Shown: positions 52,998 to 62,590, counted from the first letter of the stretch. The stretch: 64,000 bases of DNA from Candidatus Cetobacterium colombiensis (GCF_033962415.1 NZ_JAVIKH010000013.1:1-64000); one strand, 5' to 3'. A program made the numbers and translations. The notes: a model not told the origin generated them from the letters alone.

Positions 52998-54332
52998 ATG
53001 AAGAACCTAAGTGATTTACAAAAAAAAGATTTAGAGCATATTTTTCACCCTTGCTCACAGATGAAAGACTACGAAAAATTACCTCCTATGGTAATTGTAA
53101 AAGGGGACGGATTATATGTAGAAGATGAGTTTGGAAATAGATATATGGACTGTGTTTCAAGTTGGTGGGTAAATTTATTTGGCCATTGCAATCCAAGAAT
53201 AAATAATGCGATAAAAAGTCAAATTGATAAGTTAGAGCATATAATTTTTGCTAATTTCTCCCATGAAGCAGCAATAGAATTAGGAGAAAAATTGACAGCG
53301 GTTGCTCCTAAAGGACTAAATAAACTTATTTTTACAGATAATGGATCATCAAGTACAGAGGTAGCTATAAAATTAAGTTTTCAATATCATGCTCAAACTG
53401 GAAATCCTCAGAAAAAAAGCTTTGTTTCAATAGAAGGGGCATATCATGGAGAAACTATTGGAGCTTTAGGGGTCGGAAATATGGATAGATTTACTGATAT
53501 TTATAAGCCATTATTAAGAGAAGGTGTAAAAGTAAAAGGACCAGATTGTTTTAATTGTTCTTTTAAAAAAAAGAGAGAAAGTTGTAATGCAGAATGTTTT
53601 ATTTATATGGAAGAATATCTATTAAAAAATAGTGAAATTATTTCTGGAGTTATAATAGAATCAATGGTTCAAGGCGTAGCAGGAATGAAAATTTATTCGC
53701 CAATTTATTTAAAAAAATTGAGAACTTTGACAAAAAAACTGAATATTCATTTAATTGCAGATGAAATAGCTACGGGATTTGGTCGAACAGGAAGAATGTT
53801 TGCAATAGAGCATGCTGGAGTAAGTCCAGATATTATGTGTATTGGAAAAGGTTTAACAGCAGGATATTTTCCAATGTCTATAGTTATGATAACAGATAAA
53901 TTATATAATGCTTTTTATGCCGATTATTCAGAAGGAAAATCTTTTTTACACTCTCATAGTTATTCTGGAAATCCAATAGGATGTAGAATAGCGGTAGAAA
54001 CTTTAAAAATTTTTGAAGAAGAAAATATACTTGAAATTGTAAAAGAAAAAGGTGAATATTTAGAAAAAGTTGCAAAAGAGAAACTAAAACACGCTCCTTA
54101 TCTAGGTGAATATAGACAAATAGGTTTAATAGGAGCAATTGAATTAGTTGATGTTCCTGGAGTAAGAGCCGGTTATGAAATATATAAAATAGCCTTGAAA
54201 AAAGGAGCTATTTTAAGACCATTGGGAAATATTATTTATTTTATGCCACCTTATATAATAAAAAGGGAAGAAATTGACAGAATGCTAGATATCTTTAATG
54301 AATCGCTTAAGGAATATTTAGAAACAATTTAA
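52998..54332 (+). CDS. bioA: Adenosylmethionine-8-amino-7-oxononanoate aminotransferase
   Basis: BioA makes 7,8-diaminopelargonic acid in biotin synthesis. 444 residues, class III PLP aminotransferase. It has the BioA-specific start (LEHIFHPCSQMKDYEKLPPMV), the DCVSSWWVNLFGH active-site segment, GAYHGETIGALGVG, the PLP aspartate in LIADEIATGFGRTG and the lysine in CIGKGLTAGYFPMS. A cysteine-rich loop (FNCSFKKKRESCNAEC, about 188-203) is present, as in clostridial relatives. No other bio genes are adjacent. Its position before a biotin-dependent decarboxylase operon is suggestive. Confidence 0.92.
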   Translation: MKNLSDLQKKDLEHIFHPCSQMKDYEKLPPMVIVKGDGLYVEDEFGNRYMDCVSSWWVNLFGHCNPRINNAIKSQIDKLEHIIFANFSHEAAIELGEKLTAVAPKGLNKLIFTDNGSSSTEVAIKLSFQYHAQTGNPQKKSFVSIEGAYHGETIGALGVGNMDRFTDIYKPLLREGVKVKGPDCFNCSFKKKRESCNAECFIYMEEYLLKNSEIISGVIIESMVQGVAGMKIYSPIYLKKLRTLTKKLNIHLIADEIATGFGRTGRMFAIEHAGVSPDIMCIGKGLTAGYFPMSIVMITDKLYNAFYADYSEGKSFLHSHSYSGNPIGCRIAVETLKIFEEENILEIVKEKGEYLEKVAKEKLKHAPYLGEYRQIGLIGAIELVDVPGVRAGYEIYKIALKKGAILRPLGNIIYFMPPYIIKREEIDRMLDIFNESLKEYLETI

Positions 54333-54341
54333 AAGGGGAAT

Positions 54342-54998
54342 ATGATGGTTATAAAAAAGAAAAAATCAATACGTGAACAAGTATATGATTATTTAAAAGA
54401 AGAAATTGTAAACGGAAAGATAAAAGAAGGAAGTAGAATAGTAGAAGAGGAATTTGCAGAAAAATTAAACATAAGTAGAACTCCTATAAGAGAAGCATTA
54501 AGAATGCTCGAGTTAGAAGGTCTTATTGAGGCAAGAGAAAAAGGTGGGGTAACAGTACCAAAAACTACAAAAAAAGATGTAGAAGAGGTTGTAAAAATTA
54601 GAATTGCCTTAGAAACTGTTATATTTGAAGAGTTATTTGAAAGAGTTACAGAGAAAGATATTGAAAAATTAGAAGAGAATGTAGCTAAAGCAGATGCAAT
54701 CGTAAATGATGAGAAGAAATCTTTAGAAGTATTCAGATATTTTTCTGAATTTAATAAAATTCTTTACAATATTTCAGATTTACCAAGAGTAGTAACTTTA
54801 ATTAATAATTTAAATTTATATTTGAAAAAATTTAGAAAAATTTCAGCAGAAAATAATAATAGAAGATTAAGTGCTCATAGAGATCACACAGAAATTGTAA
54901 ATTTAATAAAAGCGGGAAAAAAAGATGAAGCAATTGCTATAAATAAAAAACATCTATTAGAAGCCAAAGAATTTTTAATGAAACAAGTGGAAAATTAA
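54342..54998 (+). CDS. GntR-family regulator (FadR/FCD subfamily)
   Basis: A 218-residue repressor-type protein. It has an N-terminal winged helix (about 8-75, EEEFAEKLNISRTPIREALRMLELEGL in two pieces) and a C-terminal FCD ligand-binding helical bundle (about 85-215). FCD metal ligands typically bind organic acids, so citrate or a related acid is a reasonable effector. Two ATG codons (54342, 54345) are possible starts. It lies directly upstream of, and probably regulates, the citrate operon. Confidence 0.87.
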   Translation: MMVIKKKKSIREQVYDYLKEEIVNGKIKEGSRIVEEEFAEKLNISRTPIREALRMLELEGLIEAREKGGVTVPKTTKKDVEEVVKIRIALETVIFEELFERVTEKDIEKLEENVAKADAIVNDEKKSLEVFRYFSEFNKILYNISDLPRVVTLINNLNLYLKKFRKISAENNNRRLSAHRDHTEIVNLIKAGKKDEAIAINKKHLLEAKEFLMKQVEN

Positions 54999-55000
54999 AG

Positions 55001-55025
55001 TCAGAAGAAATTCTGATTTTTTTTT
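55001..55025 (+). terminator. Terminator after the GntR gene
   Basis: TCAGAA (55001-55006) and TTCTGA (55011-55016) form a short hairpin followed by eight or more T residues. Confidence 0.85.
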
Positions 55026-55089
55026 GGAAAAATAGTTCATAGTGTACTAAAATTATGTTTTTAATAGTATTAAACACACAAAAAATAGT

Positions 55090-55142
55090 TTGACAAATAT
55101 AAAAAATGATGTATACTGTAGTGTAGATAAAAAATTGTATAC
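55090..55142 (+). promoter_or_regulatory. Promoter and candidate GntR operators of the citrate operon
   Basis: TTGACA (55090-55095) and TATACT (55112-55117) have a 16-base spacer. The palindromic core GTATAC occurs twice, at 55111-55116 overlapping the -10 and at 55137-55142 just after the expected start, 26 bases apart. Sites of the TTGTATACAA type are common for FCD regulators. Confidence 0.65.
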
Positions 55143-55176
55143 AGAATACGGAACACCGAATACCAAGGAGGATATT

Positions 55177-56562
55177 TTGAAAAATAAGGTTAAAATAACA
55201 GAAACTTGTCTTAGAGATGGACATCAATCTCTGATAGCCACAAGATTGACAACTGCAGAGATCCTTCCAATTGTAGAAAAAATGGATGAAGTTGGATATC
55301 ATGCGTTAGAAGTTTGGGGAGGAGCCACTTTTGATGCTTGTATCAGATTTTTAAACGAGGATCCTTGGGAGAGACTAAGAGAAATAAAAAAAAGAGCAAA
55401 AAATACAAAATTACAAATGCTTTTAAGAGGACAAAATCTTTTAGGATATAGACACTATGCGGATGATATAGTAGAAGAATTTGTAAAAAAATCTATAGAA
55501 AATGGTATTGATATAATTAGAATATTTGATGCCCTTAATGATACTAGAAACTTAAAAGTTGCAGCAGAAGCTACTAAAAAATATGGAGGACACTGTCAAC
55601 TTTCAATTGCTTACACAATAAGTCCTGTTCATACAACAGAGTATTACAAAGAATTAGCAAAAGAGATGGAAAGTATGGGTGCAGATTCAATTGTTATAAA
55701 AGATATGGCAGGAATCTTATTACCAGAAACAGGATATAACTTAATAAAAGAAATAAAATCAGTTATAAATGTACCGTTAGAGTTACATACGCATGCTACA
55801 AGTGGAATAGCAAGTATGTTATATTTAAGAGCTGTCGATGCAGGAATAGATATTATAGATACGGCAATTTCAACTTTTGCAGGAGGAACAGCACAACCTG
55901 CAACAGAATCTATGGTTAGAACTTTTGAGGGTGGAGAAAGAGATCCAGAATTAAATTTAACATTATTAAAAGAAATAGCAGAATATTTTAAACCTATAAG
56001 AAAAAAATATATGGATGAAAAAGTTTTAAATATGCAAGCTTACTTTGTTGAACCAAGTATTTTAGAATATCAACTTCCTGGAGGAATGTTATCAAACTTA
56101 GTTTCTCAATTAACAGCACAAAAAGCTGCAGATAAATATGAAGATGTATTAAAGGAAATCCCAAGAGTTAGAGAAGATTTAGGATTCCCACCTTTAGTAA
56201 CTCCATTAAGTCAAATGGTAGGAACACAAGCAGTATTTAATGTTTTAACAGGAGAAAGATACAAGATGGTTCCTAAAGAGATTAAGGACTATGTAAAAGG
56301 TCTTTATGGAAAATCTCCAGCACCAATGTCTGAAGAGATAAAGAAAAAAATTATTGGAGATGAACCAGTATTTACAGGAAGACCAGCAGACCTTCTAAAA
56401 CCTGAATATGATGAATTAGCAAAAGAGATTGGTGACTTAGCAAAATCTCCAGAAGATGTTTTAATGTATGCTATGTTCCCACAAATAGCTAAACCATATT
56501 TAGAAAATAGAAATAAACCAAAAGTAGAAAAAGAGTACAGAAATATAAATATAATTTTTTAA
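55177..56562 (+). CDS. oadA: Oxaloacetate decarboxylase alpha subunit (carboxyltransferase)
   Basis: Carboxyltransferase of the sodium-pumping oxaloacetate decarboxylase, about 461 residues. It moves CO2 from oxaloacetate to biotin. The HMGL-like barrel begins ITETCLRDGHQSLIATRL, the metal-binding LELHTHATSG is near 207, and the conserved MLSNLVSQL follows. The frame is open further upstream, but AAGGAGG precedes the TTG at 55177, where the family homology starts. The usual C-terminal biotin domain is missing and is encoded as a separate protein at 56917. First gene of the operon. Confidence 0.93.
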   Translation: MKNKVKITETCLRDGHQSLIATRLTTAEILPIVEKMDEVGYHALEVWGGATFDACIRFLNEDPWERLREIKKRAKNTKLQMLLRGQNLLGYRHYADDIVEEFVKKSIENGIDIIRIFDALNDTRNLKVAAEATKKYGGHCQLSIAYTISPVHTTEYYKELAKEMESMGADSIVIKDMAGILLPETGYNLIKEIKSVINVPLELHTHATSGIASMLYLRAVDAGIDIIDTAISTFAGGTAQPATESMVRTFEGGERDPELNLTLLKEIAEYFKPIRKKYMDEKVLNMQAYFVEPSILEYQLPGGMLSNLVSQLTAQKAADKYEDVLKEIPRVREDLGFPPLVTPLSQMVGTQAVFNVLTGERYKMVPKEIKDYVKGLYGKSPAPMSEEIKKKIIGDEPVFTGRPADLLKPEYDELAKEIGDLAKSPEDVLMYAMFPQIAKPYLENRNKPKVEKEYRNINIIF

Positions 56563-56586
56563 TTGAAAGGAGAATGATTTATAAGA

Positions 56587-56898
56587 ATGTTTAAAGGACC
56601 AATATCACTTATAATGTCTCTTGAAATAACTTTAATAAGTATGCTCGTTGTATTTACAATATTACTTATACTAGCTTTTGTTCTTTCTTTGTTTAAATAT
56701 ATTCCAGCAGAGAAAAAAGAAGAGATAAAAAAAGCTACACCAGCAGCAGAACCTAAAAAAGTTGAAAGAGAAAAGTTTGATCCATCTAAAATAACAAGTG
56801 AAGAGATGAGAGTAGCAATGATGGTAGCATCTATAGAGGCAGCTGGAGAAGATAAAGATGCCAATATAAGAGTAGTAGGAATAAAAGAATTAAACTAA
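56587..56898 (+). CDS. Oxaloacetate decarboxylase gamma subunit-like protein
   Basis: A 103-residue small subunit. It has one membrane helix (about 8-35, LEITLISMLVVFTILLILAF), a charged Lys/Glu/Pro linker and a C-terminal helix (ITSEEMRVAMMVASIEAAG). OadG-type subunits hold the complex together and bind zinc. Here the typical histidine-rich C-terminus is not seen. The ribosome-binding site (AGGAG) is 14 bases from the ATG, an unusually long spacing that may keep its expression low. Confidence 0.75.
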   Translation: MFKGPISLIMSLEITLISMLVVFTILLILAFVLSLFKYIPAEKKEEIKKATPAAEPKKVEREKFDPSKITSEEMRVAMMVASIEAAGEDKDANIRVVGIKELN

Positions 56899-56916
56899 AT
56901 AGGAGTGTAATTAAAA

Positions 56917-57267
56917 ATGATAAAAGTATATAAAGTTAAAATCGGAGAAAAAGTATACGAGGTAGAAGTAGAATCGGTAAAAGAAATTAATGGAACAATA
57001 GCAACACCTACATCAGCAGCACCAGCTGCACCAACGCCTGCACCAGCAGGAAATGGTACAAAAGTTGAAGCACCTATGCAAGGTTTAGTAGTGTCAATAG
57101 AAGTAACTACAGGAGCTAGAGTAAAAGCAGGAGATACTTTATTAGTATTAGAAGCTATGAAAATGGAAAATCCAATTGTATCACCAGTTGATGGAGTAGT
57201 TCAATCAATTACAGTAAATAAAGGTGACACAATTGATGGTGGAGTAGTAGTAGCAACAATAGCTTAA
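56917..57267 (+). CDS. Biotin carboxyl carrier protein of the decarboxylase
   Basis: A 116-residue protein. It has a short N-terminal domain (1-32), an Ala/Pro/Thr-rich flexible linker (about 33-50), and a biotinyl domain with the attachment site EAMKMENPI (Lys near residue 83). It carries CO2 from the alpha subunit to the membrane beta subunit. In many OadA this module is fused to the carboxyltransferase. Here it stands alone, as in glutaconyl-CoA and methylmalonyl-CoA decarboxylases. Confidence 0.93.
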   Translation: MIKVYKVKIGEKVYEVEVESVKEINGTIATPTSAAPAAPTPAPAGNGTKVEAPMQGLVVSIEVTTGARVKAGDTLLVLEAMKMENPIVSPVDGVVQSITVNKGDTIDGGVVVATIA

Positions 57268-57296
57268 AATAATTGATAAAGTAGAGAGGAGTTAAG

Positions 57297-58415
57297 ATGG
57301 AGTTTTTAAGTAACTTATTTGCAACAACAGGAATTGCAATGATGACAGTTAATCAAGGAATTATGATATTAGTTGCATTATTCCTATTGTTTTTAGCAAT
57401 AAAAAAGCAGTATGAACCATATTTATTACTTCCAATAGCTTTTGGAATGCTGTTAGTAAATTTACCAGCACCAATAAGTGAAGGAATCATGGATAAAAAT
57501 GGACTTTTAAATATTTTATATCAAGGAGTTAAGTATGGAGTTTATCCTCCATTAATATTCTTAGCGATTGGAGCAAGTACAGACTTTGGTCCATTAATTG
57601 CAAACCCTAAGAGTTTACTTCTTGGAGCAGCAGCACAATTAGGAATTTTTGGAGCTTTTGTAGGAGCAGTTTTATTAGGATTAAGTGGAAATGAGGCAGC
57701 TTCTATTGGAATTATCGGTGGAGCAGATGGGCCAACAGCAATCTATTTAACTTCAAAATTAGCACCACATATGTTAGGACCAATAGCTGTAGCAGCATAT
57801 TCTTATATGGCATTAGTACCAGTAATTCAACCACCTATTATAAAGTTATTTACAACTAAAGAGGAAAGACAAATAAAAATGACTCAACTTAGAACAGTAA
57901 GTAAGAGAGAAAAAATACTTTTCCCAATAGTTGTAACAATAGTTGTAACTTTAATAATACCATCAGCAATTCCTTTAGTTGGAATGTTAATGTTTGGAAA
58001 TTTAGCTAAGGAAAGTGGACTTGTTCCGAACTTAGTAGAGCATATAAAAGGAGCTTTAATGTATGTAATCACAATATTTATTGGATTAACAGTTGGAGCT
58101 ACAACAAATGCGGAAGCATTTTTAAATCTTGCAACAATAAAAATAATAGTTTTAGGACTTTTCGCTTTCTCTTTTGGAACAGCTGGAGGAGTAATCTTTG
58201 GAAAGATTATGTGTAAGCTGAGCAAAGGAACTATCAATCCAATGATAGGAGCAGCAGGAGTAAGTGCTGTACCAATGGCGGCAAGAGTTGTTCAAAAAGT
58301 AGGACAAGAGGAAAATCCAAGTAACTTCTTACTGATGCATGCAATGGGACCAAACGTAGCAGGTGTTATAGGTTCGGCAGTAGCAGCAGGTGTGTTACTA
58401 GCAATGTTTAAATAA
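57297..58415 (+). CDS. oadB: Sodium-pumping decarboxylase beta subunit
   Basis: Membrane subunit of 372 residues that decarboxylates carboxybiotin and pumps sodium ions outward. Family blocks are FLAIGASTDFGPLIANPKSLLLGAAAQLG, containing the essential aspartate, GIIGGADGPTAIYL, and NPMIGAAGVSAVPMAARVVQ near the end, each recognised in part. Nine or so membrane segments are predicted. It makes citrate fermentation energy-conserving. Confidence 0.96.
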   Translation: MEFLSNLFATTGIAMMTVNQGIMILVALFLLFLAIKKQYEPYLLLPIAFGMLLVNLPAPISEGIMDKNGLLNILYQGVKYGVYPPLIFLAIGASTDFGPLIANPKSLLLGAAAQLGIFGAFVGAVLLGLSGNEAASIGIIGGADGPTAIYLTSKLAPHMLGPIAVAAYSYMALVPVIQPPIIKLFTTKEERQIKMTQLRTVSKREKILFPIVVTIVVTLIIPSAIPLVGMLMFGNLAKESGLVPNLVEHIKGALMYVITIFIGLTVGATTNAEAFLNLATIKIIVLGLFAFSFGTAGGVIFGKIMCKLSKGTINPMIGAAGVSAVPMAARVVQKVGQEENPSNFLLMHAMGPNVAGVIGSAVAAGVLLAMFK

Positions 58416-58436
58416 AAATAAAGTGGAGGCCAGGAG

Positions 58437-58718
58437 ATGGAGATCAAAGTAAAAGCAGTGGCAGGTACTCTTGAATCAAGTGATATGTACGTAATAATTG
58501 AGCCAAATGCTACAGGAATTGAATTAGAAATTGAAAGCGTTGTAATGGGACAATATGGAGATGACATTAAAAGAGTAATTTTAGAAAGCTTAGAAGAGCT
58601 TGGAGTTACTTCAGCTAAAGTATTAATTAATGACAAAGGGGCTATTGAGCCTGTAATTAAAAGTAGAATCCAAACAGTTGTTACAAGAGCAGCTCAACAA
58701 AAATTCACTTGGAAGTAG
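58437..58718 (+). CDS. citD: Citrate lyase acyl carrier protein (gamma subunit)
   Basis: A 93-residue carrier that holds the triphosphoribosyl-dephospho-CoA prosthetic group on Ser14 (AGTLESSDMYV, serine counted from the ATG). The conserved RVILESLEELGV and DKGAIEPVIKSRI blocks follow. It is part of the CitD-CitE-CitF complex. The attachment enzymes CitC, CitX and CitG are not in this window. Confidence 0.96.
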   Translation: MEIKVKAVAGTLESSDMYVIIEPNATGIELEIESVVMGQYGDDIKRVILESLEELGVTSAKVLINDKGAIEPVIKSRIQTVVTRAAQQKFTWK

Positions 58719-58728
58719 GAGGAAAAAA

Positions 58729-59628
58729 ATGAAATTAAGACGTTCGATGCTTTTTATTCCAGGAAATAATCCAGGAGTAATAAAAGATGTACATATATAT
58801 AGACCAGATTCAATAATGTTTGACTTAGAAGATGCAATTGCTGTAACAGAAAAGGATTCAGCTAGATTTTTAGTTTACAACATGTTACAAAAAATGAGAC
58901 CTGTTTATAAGAGTCTAAATATTGAAACAGTTGTAAGAATTAATGCTTTAGATACAGAGTATGGAGTAGAGGACTTAGAATTTATTGTAAGAGCTCAGCC
59001 AGATATAATAAGAATACCTAAAACAGATACACCAAAAGATGTTTTAGATGTTGAAGCTCATGTAGAAAGAATTGAAAAAGAGGCTGGAATTCCAGTTGGA
59101 ACAACAAAATTAATGGTAGCAATAGAAAGTCCTTTAGGAGCTCTAAATGCATACCAAATTGCAACTTCGTCAAAAAGACTAGTAGGAATGGCTATTGGTG
59201 GAGAAGACTATGTAACTAACTTAAAAACAAATAGATCTCCAGAAGGTGTAGAATTATTTACAGGTAGAGGATTAATTGTAATGGCAGCTAGAGCAGCAGG
59301 AATAGATGCATTAGATTCTGTTTATTCAGATGTAAATAATGATGAAGGATTTATAAAAGAAGCAACAATGATAAAGCAAATGGGATTCTCTGGAAAATCA
59401 TTAATTCATCCAAGACAAATTGAGTTACTTCATAAAGTATATACTCCTTCAAATGTAGATATAAAGAAAGCTAAGAAAATTGTAGATGCAACTAGAGAAG
59501 CTTTAGAACAAAACAAGGGTGTATTTACAGTGGATGGAAAAATGGTAGATAAACCAATTATTGAAAGAGCTGAGCATGTTTTAAGATTAGCAAAAGCAGC
59601 TGGGGTAAGATTAGGAGGAGACGAGTAA
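58729..59628 (+). CDS. citE: Citrate lyase beta subunit
   Basis: The citryl-ACP lyase subunit (HpcH/HpaI fold), 299 residues. It splits citryl-ACP into oxaloacetate and acetyl-ACP. Motifs are RRSMLFIPGNNPGVIKD at the start, MFDLEDAI with the metal aspartate, VVRINAL, MVAIESPLGA and AIGGEDYVTNL. The frame is open upstream within citD. AGGAGG fixes the ATG at 58729. Confidence 0.96.
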   Translation: MKLRRSMLFIPGNNPGVIKDVHIYRPDSIMFDLEDAIAVTEKDSARFLVYNMLQKMRPVYKSLNIETVVRINALDTEYGVEDLEFIVRAQPDIIRIPKTDTPKDVLDVEAHVERIEKEAGIPVGTTKLMVAIESPLGALNAYQIATSSKRLVGMAIGGEDYVTNLKTNRSPEGVELFTGRGLIVMAARAAGIDALDSVYSDVNNDEGFIKEATMIKQMGFSGKSLIHPRQIELLHKVYTPSNVDIKKAKKIVDATREALEQNKGVFTVDGKMVDKPIIERAEHVLRLAKAAGVRLGGDE

Positions 59629-59629
59629 T

Positions 59630-61180
59630 ATGATAAATAAAAGAGTTGACGAAAATCTTTTAAAAACAATAAAAGGTTACGGAGAAAGAAAAGCATATAA
59701 AGCTCCATTTACTTATCAACCTGAGGGATCAGTTAATGAAAATGTAGAATCTTTAAAAGGTTCTGTAAAAAGAACTAAAGTTGTAGATTCTTTAGAAGAA
59801 GCTATAAGAAATTCAGGATTAAAAGATGGAATGACAATATCTTTCCATCATCACTTTAGAAATGGTGATAAAGTTTTACCAATGGTTTTAGATAAATTAG
59901 CAGAAATGGGATTTAAAAATCTTAGAGTAGAAGCAAGTTCATTTACTAAAGCTCATGAAGGAATTGTAAAACATATAAAAGCTGGAGTAGTTAATAGATT
60001 AGGTTCAAGTGGATTAAGAGGAGAATTAGCAAAAGAAATCTCTAATGGAATGCTTGGAGATTACCCAGCAGTTATAAGATCTCACGGAGGAAGAGCAAGA
60101 GCGATTGTTGAAGGAGATATAAAAATTGACGTAGCTTTTTTAGGAGCTTCTTCATCAGATTGTATGGGAAATGCAAATGGAGTTAAAGGAAAATCTCTTT
60201 GTGGATCATTAGGATATGCAAAAGTAGATGCTGCTCATGCTGAAAAAGTAATAATAATAACAGATACTTTAGTAGACTATCCAAATAGTCCAATGAGCAT
60301 TCCACAGACACAAGTTGATTATGTAGTTGTAGTTGATGAGATTGGAGATCCAAATGGAATAATGTCTGGAGCTACAAGATTTACATCAAATCCAAAAGAG
60401 TTATTAATGGCTAAGAGAGTTTTAGATGTAATGTTAGCATCTGGATATTTTAATGATGGGTTCTCTATGCAAACAGGTTCTGGAGGAGCTTCATTAGCTG
60501 TAACTAGATTTATAAGAGAAGAGTTAGTAAAAAGAAACATAAAGTGTAGCTTTGGTTTAGGGGGAATAACAAAAGCTTTTGTTGACCTATTAGAAGAGGG
60601 ATTAATGGGACAACTTTATGATACACAATGTTTTGACTTGGCTGCAGTAGAATCAATTGGAAGAAATGAAAAGCACGTAGAAGTAAGTGCAGATTTTTAT
60701 GCAAATCCATTTAACTGTTCACCAGCAGTAAATAAATTAGATTTCGTTATATTAAGTGCTTTAGAAGTAGATAAAGATTTCAATGTAAATGTTATATCTG
60801 GTTCTGATGGAGTTATTAGAGAAGCTTCAGGAGGACACTCAGATACAGCAGCAGCAGCAAATGTATCAATAATAGTAGCACCTTTAACAAGAGGAAGAAT
60901 ACCTACAATAATAGATAAAGTAACAACTGTAGTTACTCCAGGAAGTACTGTTGATGTAGTTGTAACAGACTATGGAGTAGTTGTAAATCCAACTAGAACA
61001 GATTTATTAGAGAGATTTGAAAAAGCTGGAATAGAATTAGTAACTATGGAAAAATTAAGAGAACTTGCAAACTTTATAGTAGGAGAACCAAAAGAGATTG
61101 AGTTTGAAGATCAAGTTGTAGCAGTTGTAGAGTATAGAGATGGAAGCATAATTGATGTTGTTAGAAAAATAAAAAAATAG
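59630..61180 (+). CDS. citF: Citrate lyase alpha subunit
   Basis: The citrate:acetyl-ACP transferase subunit, 516 residues, a CoA-transferase-fold protein. Visible blocks are KDGMTISFHHHFRNGDKVLPMV, GSSGLRGELAKEIS, SFGLGGITKAFVDLLEEG and SGGHSDTAAAANV. The length is normal. It starts 1 base after citE. The product acetate and oxaloacetate feed the decarboxylase encoded upstream. Confidence 0.97.
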   Translation: MINKRVDENLLKTIKGYGERKAYKAPFTYQPEGSVNENVESLKGSVKRTKVVDSLEEAIRNSGLKDGMTISFHHHFRNGDKVLPMVLDKLAEMGFKNLRVEASSFTKAHEGIVKHIKAGVVNRLGSSGLRGELAKEISNGMLGDYPAVIRSHGGRARAIVEGDIKIDVAFLGASSSDCMGNANGVKGKSLCGSLGYAKVDAAHAEKVIIITDTLVDYPNSPMSIPQTQVDYVVVVDEIGDPNGIMSGATRFTSNPKELLMAKRVLDVMLASGYFNDGFSMQTGSGGASLAVTRFIREELVKRNIKCSFGLGGITKAFVDLLEEGLMGQLYDTQCFDLAAVESIGRNEKHVEVSADFYANPFNCSPAVNKLDFVILSALEVDKDFNVNVISGSDGVIREASGGHSDTAAAANVSIIVAPLTRGRIPTIIDKVTTVVTPGSTVDVVVTDYGVVVNPTRTDLLERFEKAGIELVTMEKLRELANFIVGEPKEIEFEDQVVAVVEYRDGSIIDVVRKIKK

Positions 61181-61237
61181 CAGGGTATAAAATCAAAATT
61201 CAAAAAACATATATAAATTAAAAATAAGGGGAGAAAA

Positions 61238-62590
61238 ATGGCACAAAAAAATTTCAAAGAATTGTTTGATCCAAAACAGTCAAAGTGGAGCGGATTATCA
61301 ATTCAAATGTTTGTAGGATTATTAGCAATAGTTGCATTAACTGTGTATGTACCTTTTGGTGGAAAAGAAGCTGCTTTTATAAGAGGTAACTTCTTAGTAA
61401 TATTTGGTATATTAGCAGTATTTGGTATTTTATTTGGTGAAATTGGAGATAGAATACCAATATGGAATGATTATATTGGTGGAGGAACTGTTTTAGTATT
61501 CTTCGCATCTGCAGTAATGGGAACTTATCAATTAGTTCCAGCTAAAGTTTTAAAAGCAATTGATGTTTTCTATGGAGAACAGCCAGTAAACTTTTTAGAA
61601 ATGTTTATACCAGCATTAATAGTTGGTTCTGTTTTAACAGTAAATAGAAAAACTTTATTACAATCAATAGCAGGGTATATTCCATTGATTTTAATTGGAG
61701 TTGCAGGAGCAACTTTAGGTGGAGTAGGAGCAGGACTTTTATTTGGAAAAGAGCCTTTAGATGTAATTATGAACTACGTTTTACCTATAATGGGTGGAGG
61801 AACTGGAGCAGGAGCTATTCCAATGTCAGAAATGTGGGCTCAAAAAACTGGTGGAAATCCAAAAGATTGGTTTGCGTTTGCAATATCTATCTTAACAATT
61901 GCTAATGTTATAGCAATTTTTACAGGGGCATTCTTAAAGGAACTTGGTAAAAAGCACCCAGGATTAACAGGAAATGGAAACTTAATCTTAGATGATTCGA
62001 AAGAAGCTGTAAAAGAAGAAGCGGGACCTAAAGTTACAGTTACTGCAAAAGATATTGCATCAGCATTTATCTTTATTGGTGTATTATTTATGTTCTCTCA
62101 TATATCAGGAGTAATTTGGACTTCATTAAAGTTCCCATTTGAAATGCATAGATTAGCATTCTTAGTAATCTACTCTATTATTTTAAATATTTTAAATATC
62201 GTTCCTGCTGCATTAAAAGCTGGAGCAAAAGAGATTCAAACTTACTTCTCTAAATATACAATTTGGGTATTAATGGGAGCAGTAGGATTTGGAACTGACG
62301 TACAAGAGATTATAAATTCATTATCAATTGGAAACTTGGTAATTGCTTTAGCAATAGTTTTAGGAGCAGTAACATTAATTATGTTAGCTTCTAAGAAGAT
62401 GAAGTTCTATCCAGTTGAAGCTGCTATTACAGCAGGACTATGTATGGCAAATAGAGGTGGATCTGGAGATATCGCAGTTCTTGGAGCGGCAGATAGAATG
62501 GAGTTAATTTCTTTTGCACAGATTTCGTCAAGAGTTGGTGGAGCGATGATGCTTATCTTAGGATCAATGGTTTTCGGATTCTTTGCTTAA
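61238..62590 (+). CDS. 2-hydroxycarboxylate transporter (CitS/CimH type)
   Basis: Integral-membrane transporter of 450 residues in the 2HCT family. The family reentrant-loop motifs are visible: PIMGGGTGAGAIPMSEMW near 186 and CMANRGGSGDIAVLGAADRM near 405. About eleven membrane segments. CitS takes up citrate with sodium, while related proteins carry malate or lactate. Placement after citDEF favours citrate. A terminator follows, so it is the last gene of the operon. Confidence 0.92.
   Translation: MAQKNFKELFDPKQSKWSGLSIQMFVGLLAIVALTVYVPFGGKEAAFIRGNFLVIFGILAVFGILFGEIGDRIPIWNDYIGGGTVLVFFASAVMGTYQLVPAKVLKAIDVFYGEQPVNFLEMFIPALIVGSVLTVNRKTLLQSIAGYIPLILIGVAGATLGGVGAGLLFGKEPLDVIMNYVLPIMGGGTGAGAIPMSEMWAQKTGGNPKDWFAFAISILTIANVIAIFTGAFLKELGKKHPGLTGNGNLILDDSKEAVKEEAGPKVTVTAKDIASAFIFIGVLFMFSHISGVIWTSLKFPFEMHRLAFLVIYSIILNILNIVPAALKAGAKEIQTYFSKYTIWVLMGAVGFGTDVQEIINSLSIGNLVIALAIVLGAVTLIMLASKKMKFYPVEAAITAGLCMANRGGSGDIAVLGAADRMELISFAQISSRVGGAMMLILGSMVFGFFA

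Noticed and set aside
55090-55176. N-terminal extension of the oxaloacetate decarboxylase alpha subunit
   Set aside because: The extension covers the promoter and operator region. Homology and AAGGAGG both point to the TTG at 55177.
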